Of a stretch of DNA of 64,000 bases, positions 24,896 through 33,840 are shown in pieces; the first letter of the stretch is position 1; each line of letters opens with the position of its first letter. Source of the DNA: JASJAR01 sp039198225 (lineage in GTDB: Bacteria; Pseudomonadota; Alphaproteobacteria; Rhodobacterales; Rhodobacteraceae); assembly GCA_039198225.1 (NCBI GenBank), contig JBCCTQ010000005.1, positions 1-64,000 of the forward strand, given 5' to 3'. The translations under genes and the position numbers were made by a program. The notes beneath the pieces are model-generated. The model was not told the DNA's origin, did no database searches, and worked only from the letters and a program-made list of their open reading frames with translations.

Positions 24896-25540
24896 TCAGG
24901 TGACCGTTTCGGCTTCTCGCTCGAGCCGGGTCTCAAAGGCGCGCGAAATGTGGTGCTTTAGCGCCGCATAGGCGGCGTCGCTGTCGCCGGCTTCAATCGC
25001 ATCGACGATCGCTTTGTGCTCAATGAGGGCGCGTTCGCCGCGGCCTTCGACCGCAAGCGACGTCGTCGTCATCAGCGCCATGGACCGGTAGACCAGGTCG
25101 AGCTGCTGAACGAGGTAGCGGTTGTGGGAAGCGAGGTGGATTTGGCGGTGAAACCGGCGATTGGCCCTGGCCAGGGCCGCCGGATCGCCCAGCCGTCCGT
25201 AATCCTCTTCGATCTGGCGCCGAAGCACTCGGATTTCTTCTTCGGTGGTGTGGCGCGCCGCGAGCCGGGCTGCGAGCCCTTCGAGTTCAGAGCGGACCAC
25301 GTAGAGTTCAGCCATCTGGTTATGGTCAAGGGAGGCGACCACGAGGCTCCGACCGTCCCGCGCCAACAATGATTGGGTTTCCAGCCGTTGGAGCGCCTCC
25401 CTTATGGGTGTCCGCGAGACCCCGAACCGGTCCGCAAGCTCTGATTCGACCAACCGGTCGCCGGGCTTGTAGATGCCCACATCGATGGCGTGCAAAATGA
25501 GCTCATAGGCGTCGTGCTGGCCGGGTTTTCCATCGTCCAT
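24896..25540 (-). CDS. GntR-family transcriptional regulator with FCD domain
   Basis: The 214-residue protein starts at the ATG at 25538-25540. It has a winged helix (about 8-70: AYELILHAIDVGIYKPGDRL, ESELADRFGVSRTPIREALQ) and an FCD ligand domain (about 80-205) with the metal- or ligand-binding residues in ANRRFHRQIHLASHNRYLV and IEHKAIVDAIEAGDSDAAY. Such proteins usually repress catabolic or transport genes and respond to organic acids. It is divergent from the UbiH-like monooxygenase (153-bp gap), the most likely target, though no clear TGGTNNNACCA operator is seen there. The frame's upstream extension to 26302 is antisense to that gene and is rejected. Confidence 0.93.
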   Translation of the reverse strand: MDDGKPGQHDAYELILHAIDVGIYKPGDRLVESELADRFGVSRTPIREALQRLETQSLLARDGRSLVVASLDHNQMAELYVVRSELEGLAARLAARHTTEEEIRVLRRQIEEDYGRLGDPAALARANRRFHRQIHLASHNRYLVQQLDLVYRSMALMTTTSLAVEGRGERALIEHKAIVDAIEAGDSDAAYAALKHHISRAFETRLEREAETVT

Positions 25541-25693
25541 GGCGCGCTCACATTCCCCTCTTTGCCTTTCTGGCTGCCACCCTAGCGGTTGGGTTCGGAC
25601 GCGCCAAGTGTGCCACCGCATACCGTTCCCAAGGGCCAAGGCGGGCGTTCTGTCACAGTTGGTTGGAGCCATGGCGCGAACTAGGTCCGGGTC

Positions 25694-26890
25694 ATGAAAC
25701 CAGAATACGACATTTTCATCTCCGGGGCCGGGATCGCGGGACTGGCCGCAGCCGCGGTTTTTGGAGCGTCCGGACACCGCGTTCTTATCGTCGATCCGGC
25801 TCCACCTGAAACGTCTGAGAGTGACCCTGCGGCCGATCTCCGGACGACCGCCTTTCTTCAGCCCGCTAGGGGGATCATGGAGCGGGCCGGGATTTGGGAT
25901 GCGCTGGCCCCCCACACAACGCCCCTCCGCACGCTTCGCGTGATCGATTGCAGCGGCGCCCGGCCGACGGCGCGGACCCGCCGAGACTTTGAAGCAGGCG
26001 ACATTTCCGAAGCGCCTTTCGGGTGGAACATCCCGAACTGGCGGTCGCGGAGCATTCTTGCAGATACGCTGTCGTCGATGGAACGGGTCGATCTCCGTCT
26101 CGGCACCGGTTTCGCGGCCCTCCATCTTCGCGACGATATCGCTCGGATCCGTCTCAGCGACGGGTCGAGCATCGCGGCTCGGCTCTGTCTCGCGGCCGAC
26201 GGGCGTGGTTCGCCGGTCCGGTCGGCGATGGGGATCGGCACGAAAACAACGCGCTACGGTCAAAAGGCGCTGGCCTTCGCCGTCACCCACGAGATCCCCC
26301 ATGACGAGGTTTCAACCGAGATCTATCATCGGGGCGGAGCCTTTACGCTCGTCCCGTTGCCCGATTATGACAATCGTCCTTCTTCGGCGGTTGTCTGGAT
26401 GGAGGACGCCCGGGCGGCCATGGAATTGACCGATCTTCCGGAGGACGCATTCAACGATCGGGCAACCGAACGCTCCACCGGTGTACTCGGGCCGCTTCGA
26501 AAGGTCGGCGGCGTGAGGACTTGGCCGATCATCACCCAAGTGGCGGATCGGCTTACCCAGCCAAGGGCGGCTCTTCTTGCCGAGGCGGCCCATGTCATGC
26601 CGCCGATTGGTGCCCAGGGGCTTAACACGTCGCTCCAAGATGTCCGTGCTCTGGCCGATGCGATCGAGGCCCATCCGGGCGATCCGGGCGCCCCGGCTGT
26701 GCTTGCCGCCTATGCAAGGGCACGCCAGGGCGATATCCGCGCCCGGGCCGCGGTCATCGACGTCTACAACCGGATCTGCCGCTCAGGCGCCCCGCCGATC
26801 CAGGCGCTTCGGTCCGCCGGCCTGAGACTCGTCCACGACATCGCGCCGCTCCGACGAACCATCATGGGAGCTGGGCTCGGCCGGCTTTAG
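25694..26890 (+). CDS. UbiH/COQ6-family FAD monooxygenase
   Basis: The 398-residue flavoprotein has the N-terminal FAD-binding ISGAGIAGLAAAAVFGASGH, a central NAD(P)H/FAD motif region with LCLAADGRGSPVRSAMGI, and the second FAD motif ALLAEAAHVMPPIGAQGLNT. This is the family of ubiquinone-ring hydroxylases (UbiH, UbiF, COQ6, VisC). The usual GD in the second motif is replaced by EA (LLAEAAH instead of LxGDAAH), a change in a flavin-contact position. A role in ubiquinone synthesis is the default guess; the product ring position cannot be assigned. It converges on the class V aminotransferase with a four-base overlap. Confidence 0.88.
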   Translation: MKPEYDIFISGAGIAGLAAAAVFGASGHRVLIVDPAPPETSESDPAADLRTTAFLQPARGIMERAGIWDALAPHTTPLRTLRVIDCSGARPTARTRRDFEAGDISEAPFGWNIPNWRSRSILADTLSSMERVDLRLGTGFAALHLRDDIARIRLSDGSSIAARLCLAADGRGSPVRSAMGIGTKTTRYGQKALAFAVTHEIPHDEVSTEIYHRGGAFTLVPLPDYDNRPSSAVVWMEDARAAMELTDLPEDAFNDRATERSTGVLGPLRKVGGVRTWPIITQVADRLTQPRAALLAEAAHVMPPIGAQGLNTSLQDVRALADAIEAHPGDPGAPAVLAAYARARQGDIRARAAVIDVYNRICRSGAPPIQALRSAGLRLVHDIAPLRRTIMGAGLGRL

Positions 26891-28029
26891 ACGGCGGTGC
26901 CGGGGAAGACCCGGTCGAGCGCATCCGACAGCCTTCCGACCGATGCGTCCACGTCCTTGAGCTTGTCGATCCCAAAGAGGCCGATCCGAAACGACCGGTA
27001 ATCGTCACCTTCGCCCACCATGAGGGGCACGCCGGCGGCAATCTGGATCCCTTCTGCGGCGAAGGCTGCCCCGGATTGCACAGACCCGTCATCGGTGTAA
27101 GAGACCACCACGCCCGGGGCGGCGAACCCGGCCTCGGCCACCGAGTAAAAGCCTCGCCGAGCAAGGTCAGAGCGGACCCTATCGCCTTGGGTCCATTGGG
27201 CCGCTTTGAGCTCGGGAAAGCCCACCGTCGCAGCCTCGCGCATCGCGTCTCGAAAGCCTCGGAGCGCATCGGTGGGCATGGTCGCATGGTAGGCATGGCC
27301 GCCGTTTTCATAGGCTTCCATGATGGCGAGCCACTTCCCGAGGTCGATGGCAAAGCTCGTGGCTTCCCGGGCTTTGGCACGCTCAAGACCTCTTGCGGAG
27401 AGCATCACCAGCCCGGCTGAGGGTGATGCCGACCAGCCCTTTTGGGGCGCAGAGATCAACACGTCGACGCCGAACGCCTCCATGTCGACCCAGACGCAGC
27501 CCGAGGCAATGCAGTCGAGAACAAGGAGTGCATCGACCTTCCGGGCGGCGCCGGCCAGACGGGAGATATATTCATCTGGTAGTATAATCCCCGCGGAGGT
27601 TTCCACATGGGGCGCGAAAATTACCTCCGGTCTTTCGGCCTCGATGGTCGCTTCCACATCTTCAATGGGGGGCGGGGCGAAGGGCGAGGTCGCACTGTTG
27701 CCGCTCCGGCGTGCTTTCATCACCGTTTCCTCGGACGGGATCCGACCGGCTTCGAAAATCTGGCTCCAGCGATAGGAGAAATACCCATTGCGGATCACCA
27801 TCGCCCGGGCGTCGGTGGCGAAATGGCGCGCTACGGCCTCCATCGCATAGGTGCCGCCCCCGGGGATCACCGCAACCCCTTCGGCCCGGTAGACCGATTT
27901 GAGGATGTTTGAAATGTCACGCATGACTGTTTGGAACTCGCCCGACATATGGTTGAGCGACCGGTCCGTGAAGACGACCGAGAATTCCAAGAGCCCGTCA
28001 GGGTCAATGTTCGGCAAAAGCGGGGGCAT
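26887..28029 (-). CDS. Class V aminotransferase (serine/alanine-glyoxylate type)
   Basis: The start is the ATG at 28027-28029 with AGGA eight bases upstream, giving 380 residues; a longer frame upstream is not protein-like. Features are the glycine loop VIPGGGTYAMEAVARHFATD, the PLP aspartate in LVLDCIASGCVWVDMEAFGV and the Schiff-base lysine in ISAPQKGWSASPSAGLVMLS. Such enzymes transfer amino groups from serine or alanine to glyoxylate or pyruvate. The substrate is not fixed by sequence. It is divergent from ilvC across 148 bp. Confidence 0.92.
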   Translation of the reverse strand: MPPLLPNIDPDGLLEFSVVFTDRSLNHMSGEFQTVMRDISNILKSVYRAEGVAVIPGGGTYAMEAVARHFATDARAMVIRNGYFSYRWSQIFEAGRIPSEETVMKARRSGNSATSPFAPPPIEDVEATIEAERPEVIFAPHVETSAGIILPDEYISRLAGAARKVDALLVLDCIASGCVWVDMEAFGVDVLISAPQKGWSASPSAGLVMLSARGLERAKAREATSFAIDLGKWLAIMEAYENGGHAYHATMPTDALRGFRDAMREAATVGFPELKAAQWTQGDRVRSDLARRGFYSVAEAGFAAPGVVVSYTDDGSVQSGAAFAAEGIQIAAGVPLMVGEGDDYRSFRIGLFGIDKLKDVDASVGRLSDALDRVFPGTAV

Positions 28030-28177
28030 GGGCGTGTTCCTATGATGCACGCTTCGCCTAGCGGTGATCTTGCGGGGGCGCAAAGCACCTGTCGCCGCAC
28101 CCCGCGTTGCATCGGGCGGCAAAACCGCTAAAAGCGCTGGGCCGCGGCGGCGGCCGGACAGCCAACAGGGGACCAAG

Positions 28178-29200
28178 ATGCGCGTTTACTACGACCGGGA
28201 TTGCGATGTTAACCTGATCAAAGACCGGAAGGTCGCGATCCTCGGCTATGGCAGCCAAGGCCATGCCCATGCGCTGAACCTCCGCGATTCTGGGGCAAAG
28301 AACCTCGTGGTCGCCCTTCGGGAGGGGTCCCCCTCGGCCAAAAAGGCCGAAGCAGAAGGGCTGAGGGTTATGGGCGTTTCCGAAGCTGCAGCCTGGTGCG
28401 ATCTGATGATGTTCACCATGCCCGATGAGCTTCAGGCCGAGACCTACAAAGCCCATGTGCATGATCACATCAAAGAAGGTGCCGCGATCGCATTTGCCCA
28501 CGGGCTCAACGTCCATTTCGGATTGATCGAAGCCAAGCCGGGCGTCGACGTGATCATGATGGCGCCTAAGGGCCCGGGCCACACGGTGCGGGGCGAGTAC
28601 GCCAAGGGCGGCGGTGTGCCCTGCCTTGTGGCAGTCGACAGGGACGCGTCCGGCAAGGCCCTTGAAATCGGGTTGTCTTATTGCTCGGCCATTGGCGGGG
28701 GCCGCTCAGGCATCATTGAGACGACGTTTAAGGAAGAGTGCGAAACCGACCTTTTCGGCGAACAATCTGTGCTCTGCGGGGGCTTGGTCGAACTGATCCG
28801 CTGCGGGTTCGAAACCCTGGTTGAGGCCGGTTATGCGCCCGAGATGGCCTATTTCGAATGCCTCCACGAGGTAAAGCTCATCGTTGATCTGATTTACGAG
28901 GGCGGGATCGCAAACATGAATTATTCGATCTCGAACACGGCCGAGTACGGTGAATACGTCTCTGGCCCGCGTGTTGTGCCCTATGCCGAGACCAAGGCGC
29001 GGATGAAGGCGGTGCTTGACGACATTCAGTCGGGCGCATTTGTCCGCGATTTCATGACCGAGAATGCCGTGGGTCAGCCGTTCTTCAAATCGACCCGGCG
29101 CAACAATGACGCCCACCAGATCGAAGCAGTGGGCGAGAAGCTCCGTGGTATGATGCCCTGGATTTCGGCCGGGAAGCTGGTGGATCAGACGAAGAACTGA
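28178..29200 (+). CDS. ilvC: Ketol-acid reductoisomerase
   Basis: IlvC converts acetolactate and acetohydroxybutyrate in valine, leucine and isoleucine synthesis. The ATG at 28178 follows AGGGGA and gives 340 residues, the class I (short) form. It has the NADP-binding VAILGYGSQGHAHALNLRDS, MMAPKGPGHTVRGEYAKGGG and the metal-binding TTFKEECETDLFGEQSVLCG and GYAPEMAYFECLHEVKLIVD. A terminator follows its stop. It is a single-gene unit here, away from ilvBN. Confidence 0.98.
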   Translation: MRVYYDRDCDVNLIKDRKVAILGYGSQGHAHALNLRDSGAKNLVVALREGSPSAKKAEAEGLRVMGVSEAAAWCDLMMFTMPDELQAETYKAHVHDHIKEGAAIAFAHGLNVHFGLIEAKPGVDVIMMAPKGPGHTVRGEYAKGGGVPCLVAVDRDASGKALEIGLSYCSAIGGGRSGIIETTFKEECETDLFGEQSVLCGGLVELIRCGFETLVEAGYAPEMAYFECLHEVKLIVDLIYEGGIANMNYSISNTAEYGEYVSGPRVVPYAETKARMKAVLDDIQSGAFVRDFMTENAVGQPFFKSTRRNNDAHQIEAVGEKLRGMMPWISAGKLVDQTKN

Positions 29201-29247
29201 TCAGCACCTAATCCAGAGGTCAAAGGGCCAAACGAAAGTCGTGTCAG

Positions 29248-29272
29248 CGCCGTCTCGCCGGGGCGGCGTTTT
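29248..29272 (+). terminator. Probable rho-independent terminator after ilvC
   Basis: CGCCG (29248-29252) pairs with CGGCG (29264-29268), and the stem can be extended inward with one mismatch. It is followed by TTTT. It lies 48 bp after the ilvC stop. Confidence 0.7.
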
Positions 29273-29438
29273 ACATTTCATCGGAGCGCTTTACCGCTGT
29301 CGGACAAGGGCTCGATTGAGTTTTCTGGCGAGCGGCTCCCAATCGCCGTCCCGAGGGGGCGCGGCGGCGATGGCACGGCGCCTTCGGCTTGCTTCCGTGC
29401 CAAGGAGCAAATCAGAGGATTTTCGTGAGCGAGAACCG

Positions 29439-30056
29439 TTAGCTCCCCGCCGCGTCGTCCTCTTCGGGCTCGATCAAATGCGATTGCAGGGCAACGATTT
29501 GGGTCCAGAGAAACACGAACAGGACAGCCGGAAAGGCGAAAGTCTCGATTTTGACCCAGGCGTCCGTCGACATAGTCCGCCAAATCACCTCGTTGGCCAC
29601 CGCAAGGCCCGCAAAAAGAGCAGTCAGCCGGCGGGTCAGTATCATCCAACCCTCCTGGCGCAAGGGAAGGAACTCCGCCATGACCCATGCAAGATAGGAT
29701 CGGCCTTGCAACAACCCGATCCCGAGAATGCCAGCAAAGACGCCGTAAACGAGCGTCGTTTTGATCTTGAAGAACCGCTCGTCATTAAACCAAACGGTCA
29801 AGCCCCCGAAGACGATCACCAAAACCGCCGTAAAGACCTGCATGCGCGAGAGCTTCCCCGTCAAAGCCCAGAGGATCGCCATGGAGGCCAAAAGGACCGG
29901 GACGAAGGCAGCCGCCGCGACAATGAAGCCGTCATATTCTGTGCCACCGATCACGAAGGTTTCGTCCCGGAGGTAGAGATAGGCAGCAAAGAACAACAAA
30001 GGCGGGCCTAGTTCGAGGACCTGCTTTAAAGCTCCATTGATTTGCCGCTCTGCCAT
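29439..30056 (-). CDS. Inner-membrane spanning protein YciB (septation protein A/IspZ family)
   Basis: The 205-residue protein has five to six membrane helices and the family blocks LELGPPLLFFAAYLYLRDET, VFGGLTVWFNDERFFKIKTT, LVYGVFAGILGIGLLQGRSY and ANEVIWRTMSTDAWVKIETF. Members help in cell-envelope and division processes; the biochemical function is not settled. It follows the DMT gene at 30068-30970 by 11 bases on the same strand, so they are probably co-transcribed. Confidence 0.95.
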   Translation of the reverse strand: MAERQINGALKQVLELGPPLLFFAAYLYLRDETFVIGGTEYDGFIVAAAAFVPVLLASMAILWALTGKLSRMQVFTAVLVIVFGGLTVWFNDERFFKIKTTLVYGVFAGILGIGLLQGRSYLAWVMAEFLPLRQEGWMILTRRLTALFAGLAVANEVIWRTMSTDAWVKIETFAFPAVLFVFLWTQIVALQSHLIEPEEDDAAGS

Positions 30057-30067
30057 CGTGTTCCCTT

Positions 30068-30970
30068 CTATCCGCCCATTTCAACTATGACCGCGCCGAG
30101 CGCAATCAATCCCATAAGCGCGAGCCGTCGCGGTCCGACCTTCTCGCCGAAGAGGATCCAGGCGATAGCGGCCGCAAAGACGACGGAAGTTTCTCGCAAA
30201 ACAGCCGCTTCACCCACCTTGTCGAGCCGGGTCGCCAGCATGATCGAACCGAATGAAAAGATCGCGACGAGCGCCCCGACAATCCCGGTTTTGGCCATAT
30301 CGGCCAGGGCGGCGGGGCGCGCTGAGGCGGGGGGAGCGAAAATGCGGAGGAGGGCGAAGAGGAAACTGTCGATGAAAAAGAACCAAGCCAGGAAAGTGAA
30401 CGGGTCGGCGGTGGCGCGGATCCCGTAAGCGTCGAAAGTGGTATAAAAGGCGACGAGGCCCCCGGTCAGCACCGCAAGCCCTAAGGCCCGGGGTAGGGTC
30501 GATCGCTGGACTTCTTGGAACCTCAGATTGTAGCCTGCGAGGCCGAGGATCCCTGCCATCAGGGTAAACACGCCGACCCATTGGATGGATGTAAAGTGCT
30601 CGTCGAAGAGGATCGAGGCGCCGATCACGGTGAAAAATGGCCCCATGCCCCGGACCACGGGGTAGACGACCGTGTAGGCTCCAGCGGTATAGGCGGCGGC
30701 TTGGGAGATTTTGTAGGCCGTGTGGATCACCAAAACGCCGAGAAAGATCGGCCACATATGGGGCTCGGGCCAGGGCACGACAAAAAGGGCGAACGGAAGC
30801 GCCATCACACCGTAGGCCACGTCTATCGAAGCCCTCGCGGTCCAGGGGTCGAGGCGCCCCTTCTGCAACGCTCCGAAAAGCGCATGGAGAATGGCCGCCA
30901 AAAGCGCAAGACCGAGCGCGAGGCTTCGCCCCGCATCGGTGCCTTCAAGCGATATGATCCAGCCGCTCAC
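30068..30970 (-). CDS. DMT-superfamily (EamA-type) transporter
   Basis: The 300-residue protein begins at a GTG at 30968-30970 and has ten predicted helices in two EamA repeats (about 15-145 and 165-298). Family features include the helix GAYTVVYPVVRGMGPFFTVI in the first half and LDKVGEAAVLRETSVVFAAA in the second. The substrate is unknown. It is upstream of yciB in the same unit. Confidence 0.9.
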   Translation of the reverse strand: MSGWIISLEGTDAGRSLALGLALLAAILHALFGALQKGRLDPWTARASIDVAYGVMALPFALFVVPWPEPHMWPIFLGVLVIHTAYKISQAAAYTAGAYTVVYPVVRGMGPFFTVIGASILFDEHFTSIQWVGVFTLMAGILGLAGYNLRFQEVQRSTLPRALGLAVLTGGLVAFYTTFDAYGIRATADPFTFLAWFFFIDSFLFALLRIFAPPASARPAALADMAKTGIVGALVAIFSFGSIMLATRLDKVGEAAVLRETSVVFAAAIAWILFGEKVGPRRLALMGLIALGAVIVEMGG

Positions 30971-31064
30971 AGAGCGGTCTTAATCTAGTCTGTCCACTGC
31001 GCGCCAAAACGTCCTGTGGAAAAAGGGTTAATTTTACTTGCGCGCTTTTCGGGGCTGACGCATC

Positions 31065-31392
31065 GTCACCGTGGGTAGGAGTATTTAACCAACCGACAGC
31101 TCCGATGGTCTAACCGCTTATCGGGGCAAGCACCATCCGCACGGTGACCCGCCCGGCCCTAGTGCTGCCAGTTCGTTTGGCATCCAGGTCGGAGGAATGT
31201 TCGATACGAGGTCCGGCACGGCACCGGCGGTATGAGAAGGGAAGACACCGGCCGCCTTTTTGCGCGCCGGTCCATCGGATCGGGCCCGCTCTCGGGATCG
31301 TAGCTCCTTACTGGTGGGGGCCCGGTGGCATGGGCTGCTGTCCATGGCGCGAAAGCCCCCTCCTTTCGCGTCGGTCCCGGCGAGTGTCTGGA
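31065..31392. other. Intergenic region with several perfect inverted repeats; candidate structured RNA
   Basis: The 423-bp gap between the DMT and GNAT genes has no protein-like frame but many complementary segments. GTCACCGTG (31065-31073) pairs with CACGGTGAC (31140-31148). Within that, GATGGT (31104-31109) pairs with ACCATC (31132-31137). GGCGG (31226-31230) pairs with CCGCC (31252-31256) before five T. CCCG-CTCT-CGGG lies at 31284-31295. CGCGAAAG (31348-31355) pairs with CTTTCGCG (31363-31370). CTGGA (31388-31392) pairs with TCCAG (31398-31402). It matches none of the tmRNA, RNase P, SRP or riboswitch signatures I know. The strand is not determinable by eye. Confidence 0.35.
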
Positions 31393-31393
31393 C

Positions 31394-31792
31394 CTATTCC
31401 AGGCGGCGGCCCATGCCGGTTTCTTGTTTGAACCCTGCACGGAGGTAGAGCGCCTCGGCGCCGGGATCAGCGATCAGAGACAAAAAGCAGCTGGATGGCA
31501 ACGCGCGCTCGCACCATGCGACGAGGCGCGCCACGATCTCGGTGCCAATGCCTTGACCTTGGCGCGTCGGATGGACCGCAATATCGGTCAGTTGGGCGTG
31601 GCACCCCCCGTCGCCGGTAACCCGGCCCATAGCAATAAGAATGCCGTCCTCTCGAACCGTCACGGCAAAAAGCCCCCCAGCGAGGCCGAGGCGGGCCGCT
31701 TCGGCGCTCCGCGACCCCATCCCCGCTTCGTCCCTTAGCCGAATGTACTCGTCTATCTCCGGTGCCGGGCCTTCGGACCAAGAGAGGCTCAC
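31394..31792 (-). CDS. GNAT-family N-acetyltransferase
   Basis: The 132-residue protein has the GNAT core: a first strand, FAVTVREDGILIAMGRVTGD, then LTDIAVHPTRQGQGIGTEIV with the acetyl-CoA pyrophosphate loop (RQGQGIG), and a C-terminal AEALYLRAGFKQE. The start is a GTG overlapping the ftsY stop. The acetylated substrate is unknown. It is likely translated with ftsY. Confidence 0.92.
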   Translation of the reverse strand: MSLSWSEGPAPEIDEYIRLRDEAGMGSRSAEAARLGLAGGLFAVTVREDGILIAMGRVTGDGGCHAQLTDIAVHPTRQGQGIGTEIVARLVAWCERALPSSCFLSLIADPGAEALYLRAGFKQETGMGRRLE

Positions 31793-32928
31793 TCTTCGGC
31801 CCCGGTGAGCGCTCGGGCAAAGTCTTCAGGGTCAAAGGGTGCGAGATCGTCGATCCCCTCTCCGACCCCAATGGCGTGGATTGGGAGCCCGAACCGGTCG
31901 GCCAGGGCCACCAAAACACCGCCCCGCGCCGTCCCGTCGAGCTTGGTCATCACGAGGCCCGACACATCGGCAATCTTTTGGAAAATTTCCACTTGGGAGA
32001 GGGCGTTCTGGCCTGTGGTCGCGTCGAGGACGAGGAGCGTGTTGTGGGGAGCATCGGGGTCGCGCTTTCTGATCACCCGAACGATCTTTTGAAGCTCTTC
32101 CATCAGGTCCTGGCGGTTCTGGAGACGCCCGGCCGTGTCGATCATCAAGAGGTCCGCGCCTTCCGCTTCGGCCCGGGCCATGGCGTCAAAGGCAAGGCTC
32201 GCCGGGTCGCTGCCTTCGGGGGCAGTCATGACCGGAACACCTGCCCGTTCACCCCAGACCTGGAGTTGTTCGACGGCTGCGGCGCGGAACGTATCGCCCG
32301 CGGCGATGATCACGCTCTTCCCTGCAGCCCGAAACTGGCTCGCAAGTTTGCCAATCGTCGTGGTCTTGCCCGATCCATTGACGCCAACGACAAGCACCAC
32401 CTGGGGGATTTTGGAATAAAGCGGCATCGGTTTGGCAACGGGATCCATGATCTGGGCGATCTCGTCGGCGAGAAACCCTTTGATTTCTGCCGTCGAGACA
32501 CGCCGTCCCATGCGCCCTTCGGCGAGGTTCGCCGCTACTCGCATGGCTGTTTCGACGCCCATATCCGCCGTGATTAGGAGTTCTTCGAGGTCTTCGAGCA
32601 TCTCGTCGTCGAGGGCGCGGCGCATCACCGGCGCGCTCGTTTCGCGGCCTAGAAGCCGGCCAATGAGACCGGGAGTTGCAGCCTCTTCCTGGATCGGGGG
32701 CGGCGGTTCGGGGGGAGGGTCCGGTCCCCGTTCGGGCTCTGGTGCGAGGGTTGGCTCGGGCTCCTGTCGTTGTTGTGGCTCGCGCTCTGGCTCGGGCTGA
32801 GGTCGGGCGCGTTCGGTCGGTTCGGCACTTTCCTCAGTGCCGCCATCCTCGACGATCGCGTCGATGCCCTCATCGAGTTTCGACGAGGATTTGAACATCC
32901 GGTCACGGAGCTTTTGAAAGAACGCCAC
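31789..32928 (-). CDS. ftsY: Signal recognition particle receptor FtsY
   Basis: FtsY is the membrane-side GTPase that receives SRP-ribosome complexes. The preferred start is the GTG at 32926-32928 (VAFFQKLRDRMFKSSSKLDE), because AGGAGG lies eight bases before it and relatives start the same way; a GTG three codons upstream overlaps that site. The 379 residues have an acidic, P/E-rich A domain (to about 95), a four-helix N domain, and a GTPase G domain with GVNGSGKTTTIGKLAS (P-loop), DTFRAAAVEQLQVW, DTAGRLQNR and TKLDGTARGG. Confidence 0.97.
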   Translation of the reverse strand: MAFFQKLRDRMFKSSSKLDEGIDAIVEDGGTEESAEPTERARPQPEPEREPQQRQEPEPTLAPEPERGPDPPPEPPPPIQEEAATPGLIGRLLGRETSAPVMRRALDDEMLEDLEELLITADMGVETAMRVAANLAEGRMGRRVSTAEIKGFLADEIAQIMDPVAKPMPLYSKIPQVVLVVGVNGSGKTTTIGKLASQFRAAGKSVIIAAGDTFRAAAVEQLQVWGERAGVPVMTAPEGSDPASLAFDAMARAEAEGADLLMIDTAGRLQNRQDLMEELQKIVRVIRKRDPDAPHNTLLVLDATTGQNALSQVEIFQKIADVSGLVMTKLDGTARGGVLVALADRFGLPIHAIGVGEGIDDLAPFDPEDFARALTGAEE

Positions 32929-33027
32929 GCGCGGCACCTCCTTACGCGATCGGCACCTAACCTCTCGCGCTGCTCGATGGAAGGGCAGGCGGCTTTGCCT
33001 GGCCTCGGCACTGTGCGAGAAGGCGGC

Positions 33028-33420
33028 ATGTTCAGAATCGTTCTGCTCCTGTCGCTAATGGCCAGCCAGGCTCTCGCCCAAGACCGGCTCGGCGCGTCGA
33101 GTTTTGACTCCCTCACGCGCGGCCGCACGGTCATTTACTCGCTCAACGGCGAGTTCCATGGGATGGAACGCCATCTCGGTGACCGCCGGGTGGAATGGGC
33201 ATTCTCCGATGGCGAGTGCTTTGCGGGGCGTTGGTACGAGGCGGGGGAGAACATTTGCTTTGTCTACGAGAACCTCGACGGCCCCCAATGCTGGCGGTTT
33301 GAGGCCGAGGCGGGCGGTTTTTCAGCCACCTTCGTGGATGACGCAGGAGAGGGATCGACCTACTCGGCCCGTGTCACCGATGAGCCGATGACCTGCACCG
33401 GACCACGCATCGGGGTTTGA
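33028..33420 (+). CDS. Small secreted protein of unknown function
   Basis: The ATG at 33028 follows an AGAAGG site and opens a 130-residue protein with a clear signal peptide (MFRIVLLLSLMASQALA, cleavage after ALA). The mature part is beta-rich, with RTVIYSLNGEFHGMERHLGD, three cysteines in WAFSDGECFAGRWYEAGENI, then C, and DGPQCWRFEAEAGG. It resembles small periplasmic proteins of Rhodobacterales without assigned function. The frame's longer 5' part is antisense to ftsY and is rejected. Confidence 0.82.
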   Translation: MFRIVLLLSLMASQALAQDRLGASSFDSLTRGRTVIYSLNGEFHGMERHLGDRRVEWAFSDGECFAGRWYEAGENICFVYENLDGPQCWRFEAEAGGFSATFVDDAGEGSTYSARVTDEPMTCTGPRIGV

Positions 33421-33423
33421 TCC

Positions 33424-33840
33424 TCAAGGGATCTCAAATCCCGCCGGAGCAAGTTCGAATCCGTCAAATTGAAACCCCGGCGATACGGTACATCCCACAA
33501 GCGTCCACTCGCCGGTGCTTTCGGCCGATTGCCAAAACCCTTTGGGCACTATCCCTTGGGGCCTCTCGCCGCGGTCAAGATTTGGGCCCAGCCGGTGGCG
33601 TTCCACAGGACCGTCGCTGGTTTTTGCAATTCTGAGAACGAGCGACGCGCCCGCGTAATAGTGCCAGATCTCGGCCGCATCGACCCGGTGCCAATGGCTT
33701 CGCTCTCCAGCCTTCAGAAGAAAATAGATCGCCGTACCCGCCGGGCGGCCTGGCCCGTCGGCGGCCCAGGTTTCCCGGTACCAACCCCCTTCGGGATGGG
33801 GGGCGAGATCGAGTGCGCCGATGATCTCATCGGCCGTCAT
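33424..33840 (-). CDS. Cupin-fold DUF985 protein
   Basis: The 138-residue protein has the DUF985 (YML079-like cupin) blocks LDLAPHPEGGWYRETW, GTAIYFLLKAGERSHWHRVD, AEIWHYYAGASLVLRI and VPKGFWQSAESTGEWTLVGC. The family is a sugar- or ligand-binding cupin of unknown activity. It overlaps the preceding GNAT gene as ATGA. Confidence 0.94.
   Translation of the reverse strand: MTADEIIGALDLAPHPEGGWYRETWAADGPGRPAGTAIYFLLKAGERSHWHRVDAAEIWHYYAGASLVLRIAKTSDGPVERHRLGPNLDRGERPQGIVPKGFWQSAESTGEWTLVGCTVSPGFQFDGFELAPAGFEIP

Noticed and set aside
29291..29438. Short minus-strand frame after yciB ending RDGDWEPLARKLNRALVRQR
   Set aside because: It looks protein-like at the end but has no start codon with a ribosome site; it may be a remnant, too short to support.
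31118..31345. Minus-strand frame ending in a CGWC-containing peptide, considered as a leader peptide
   Set aside because: No ribosome site; the segment is better explained by the inverted repeats that occupy it.
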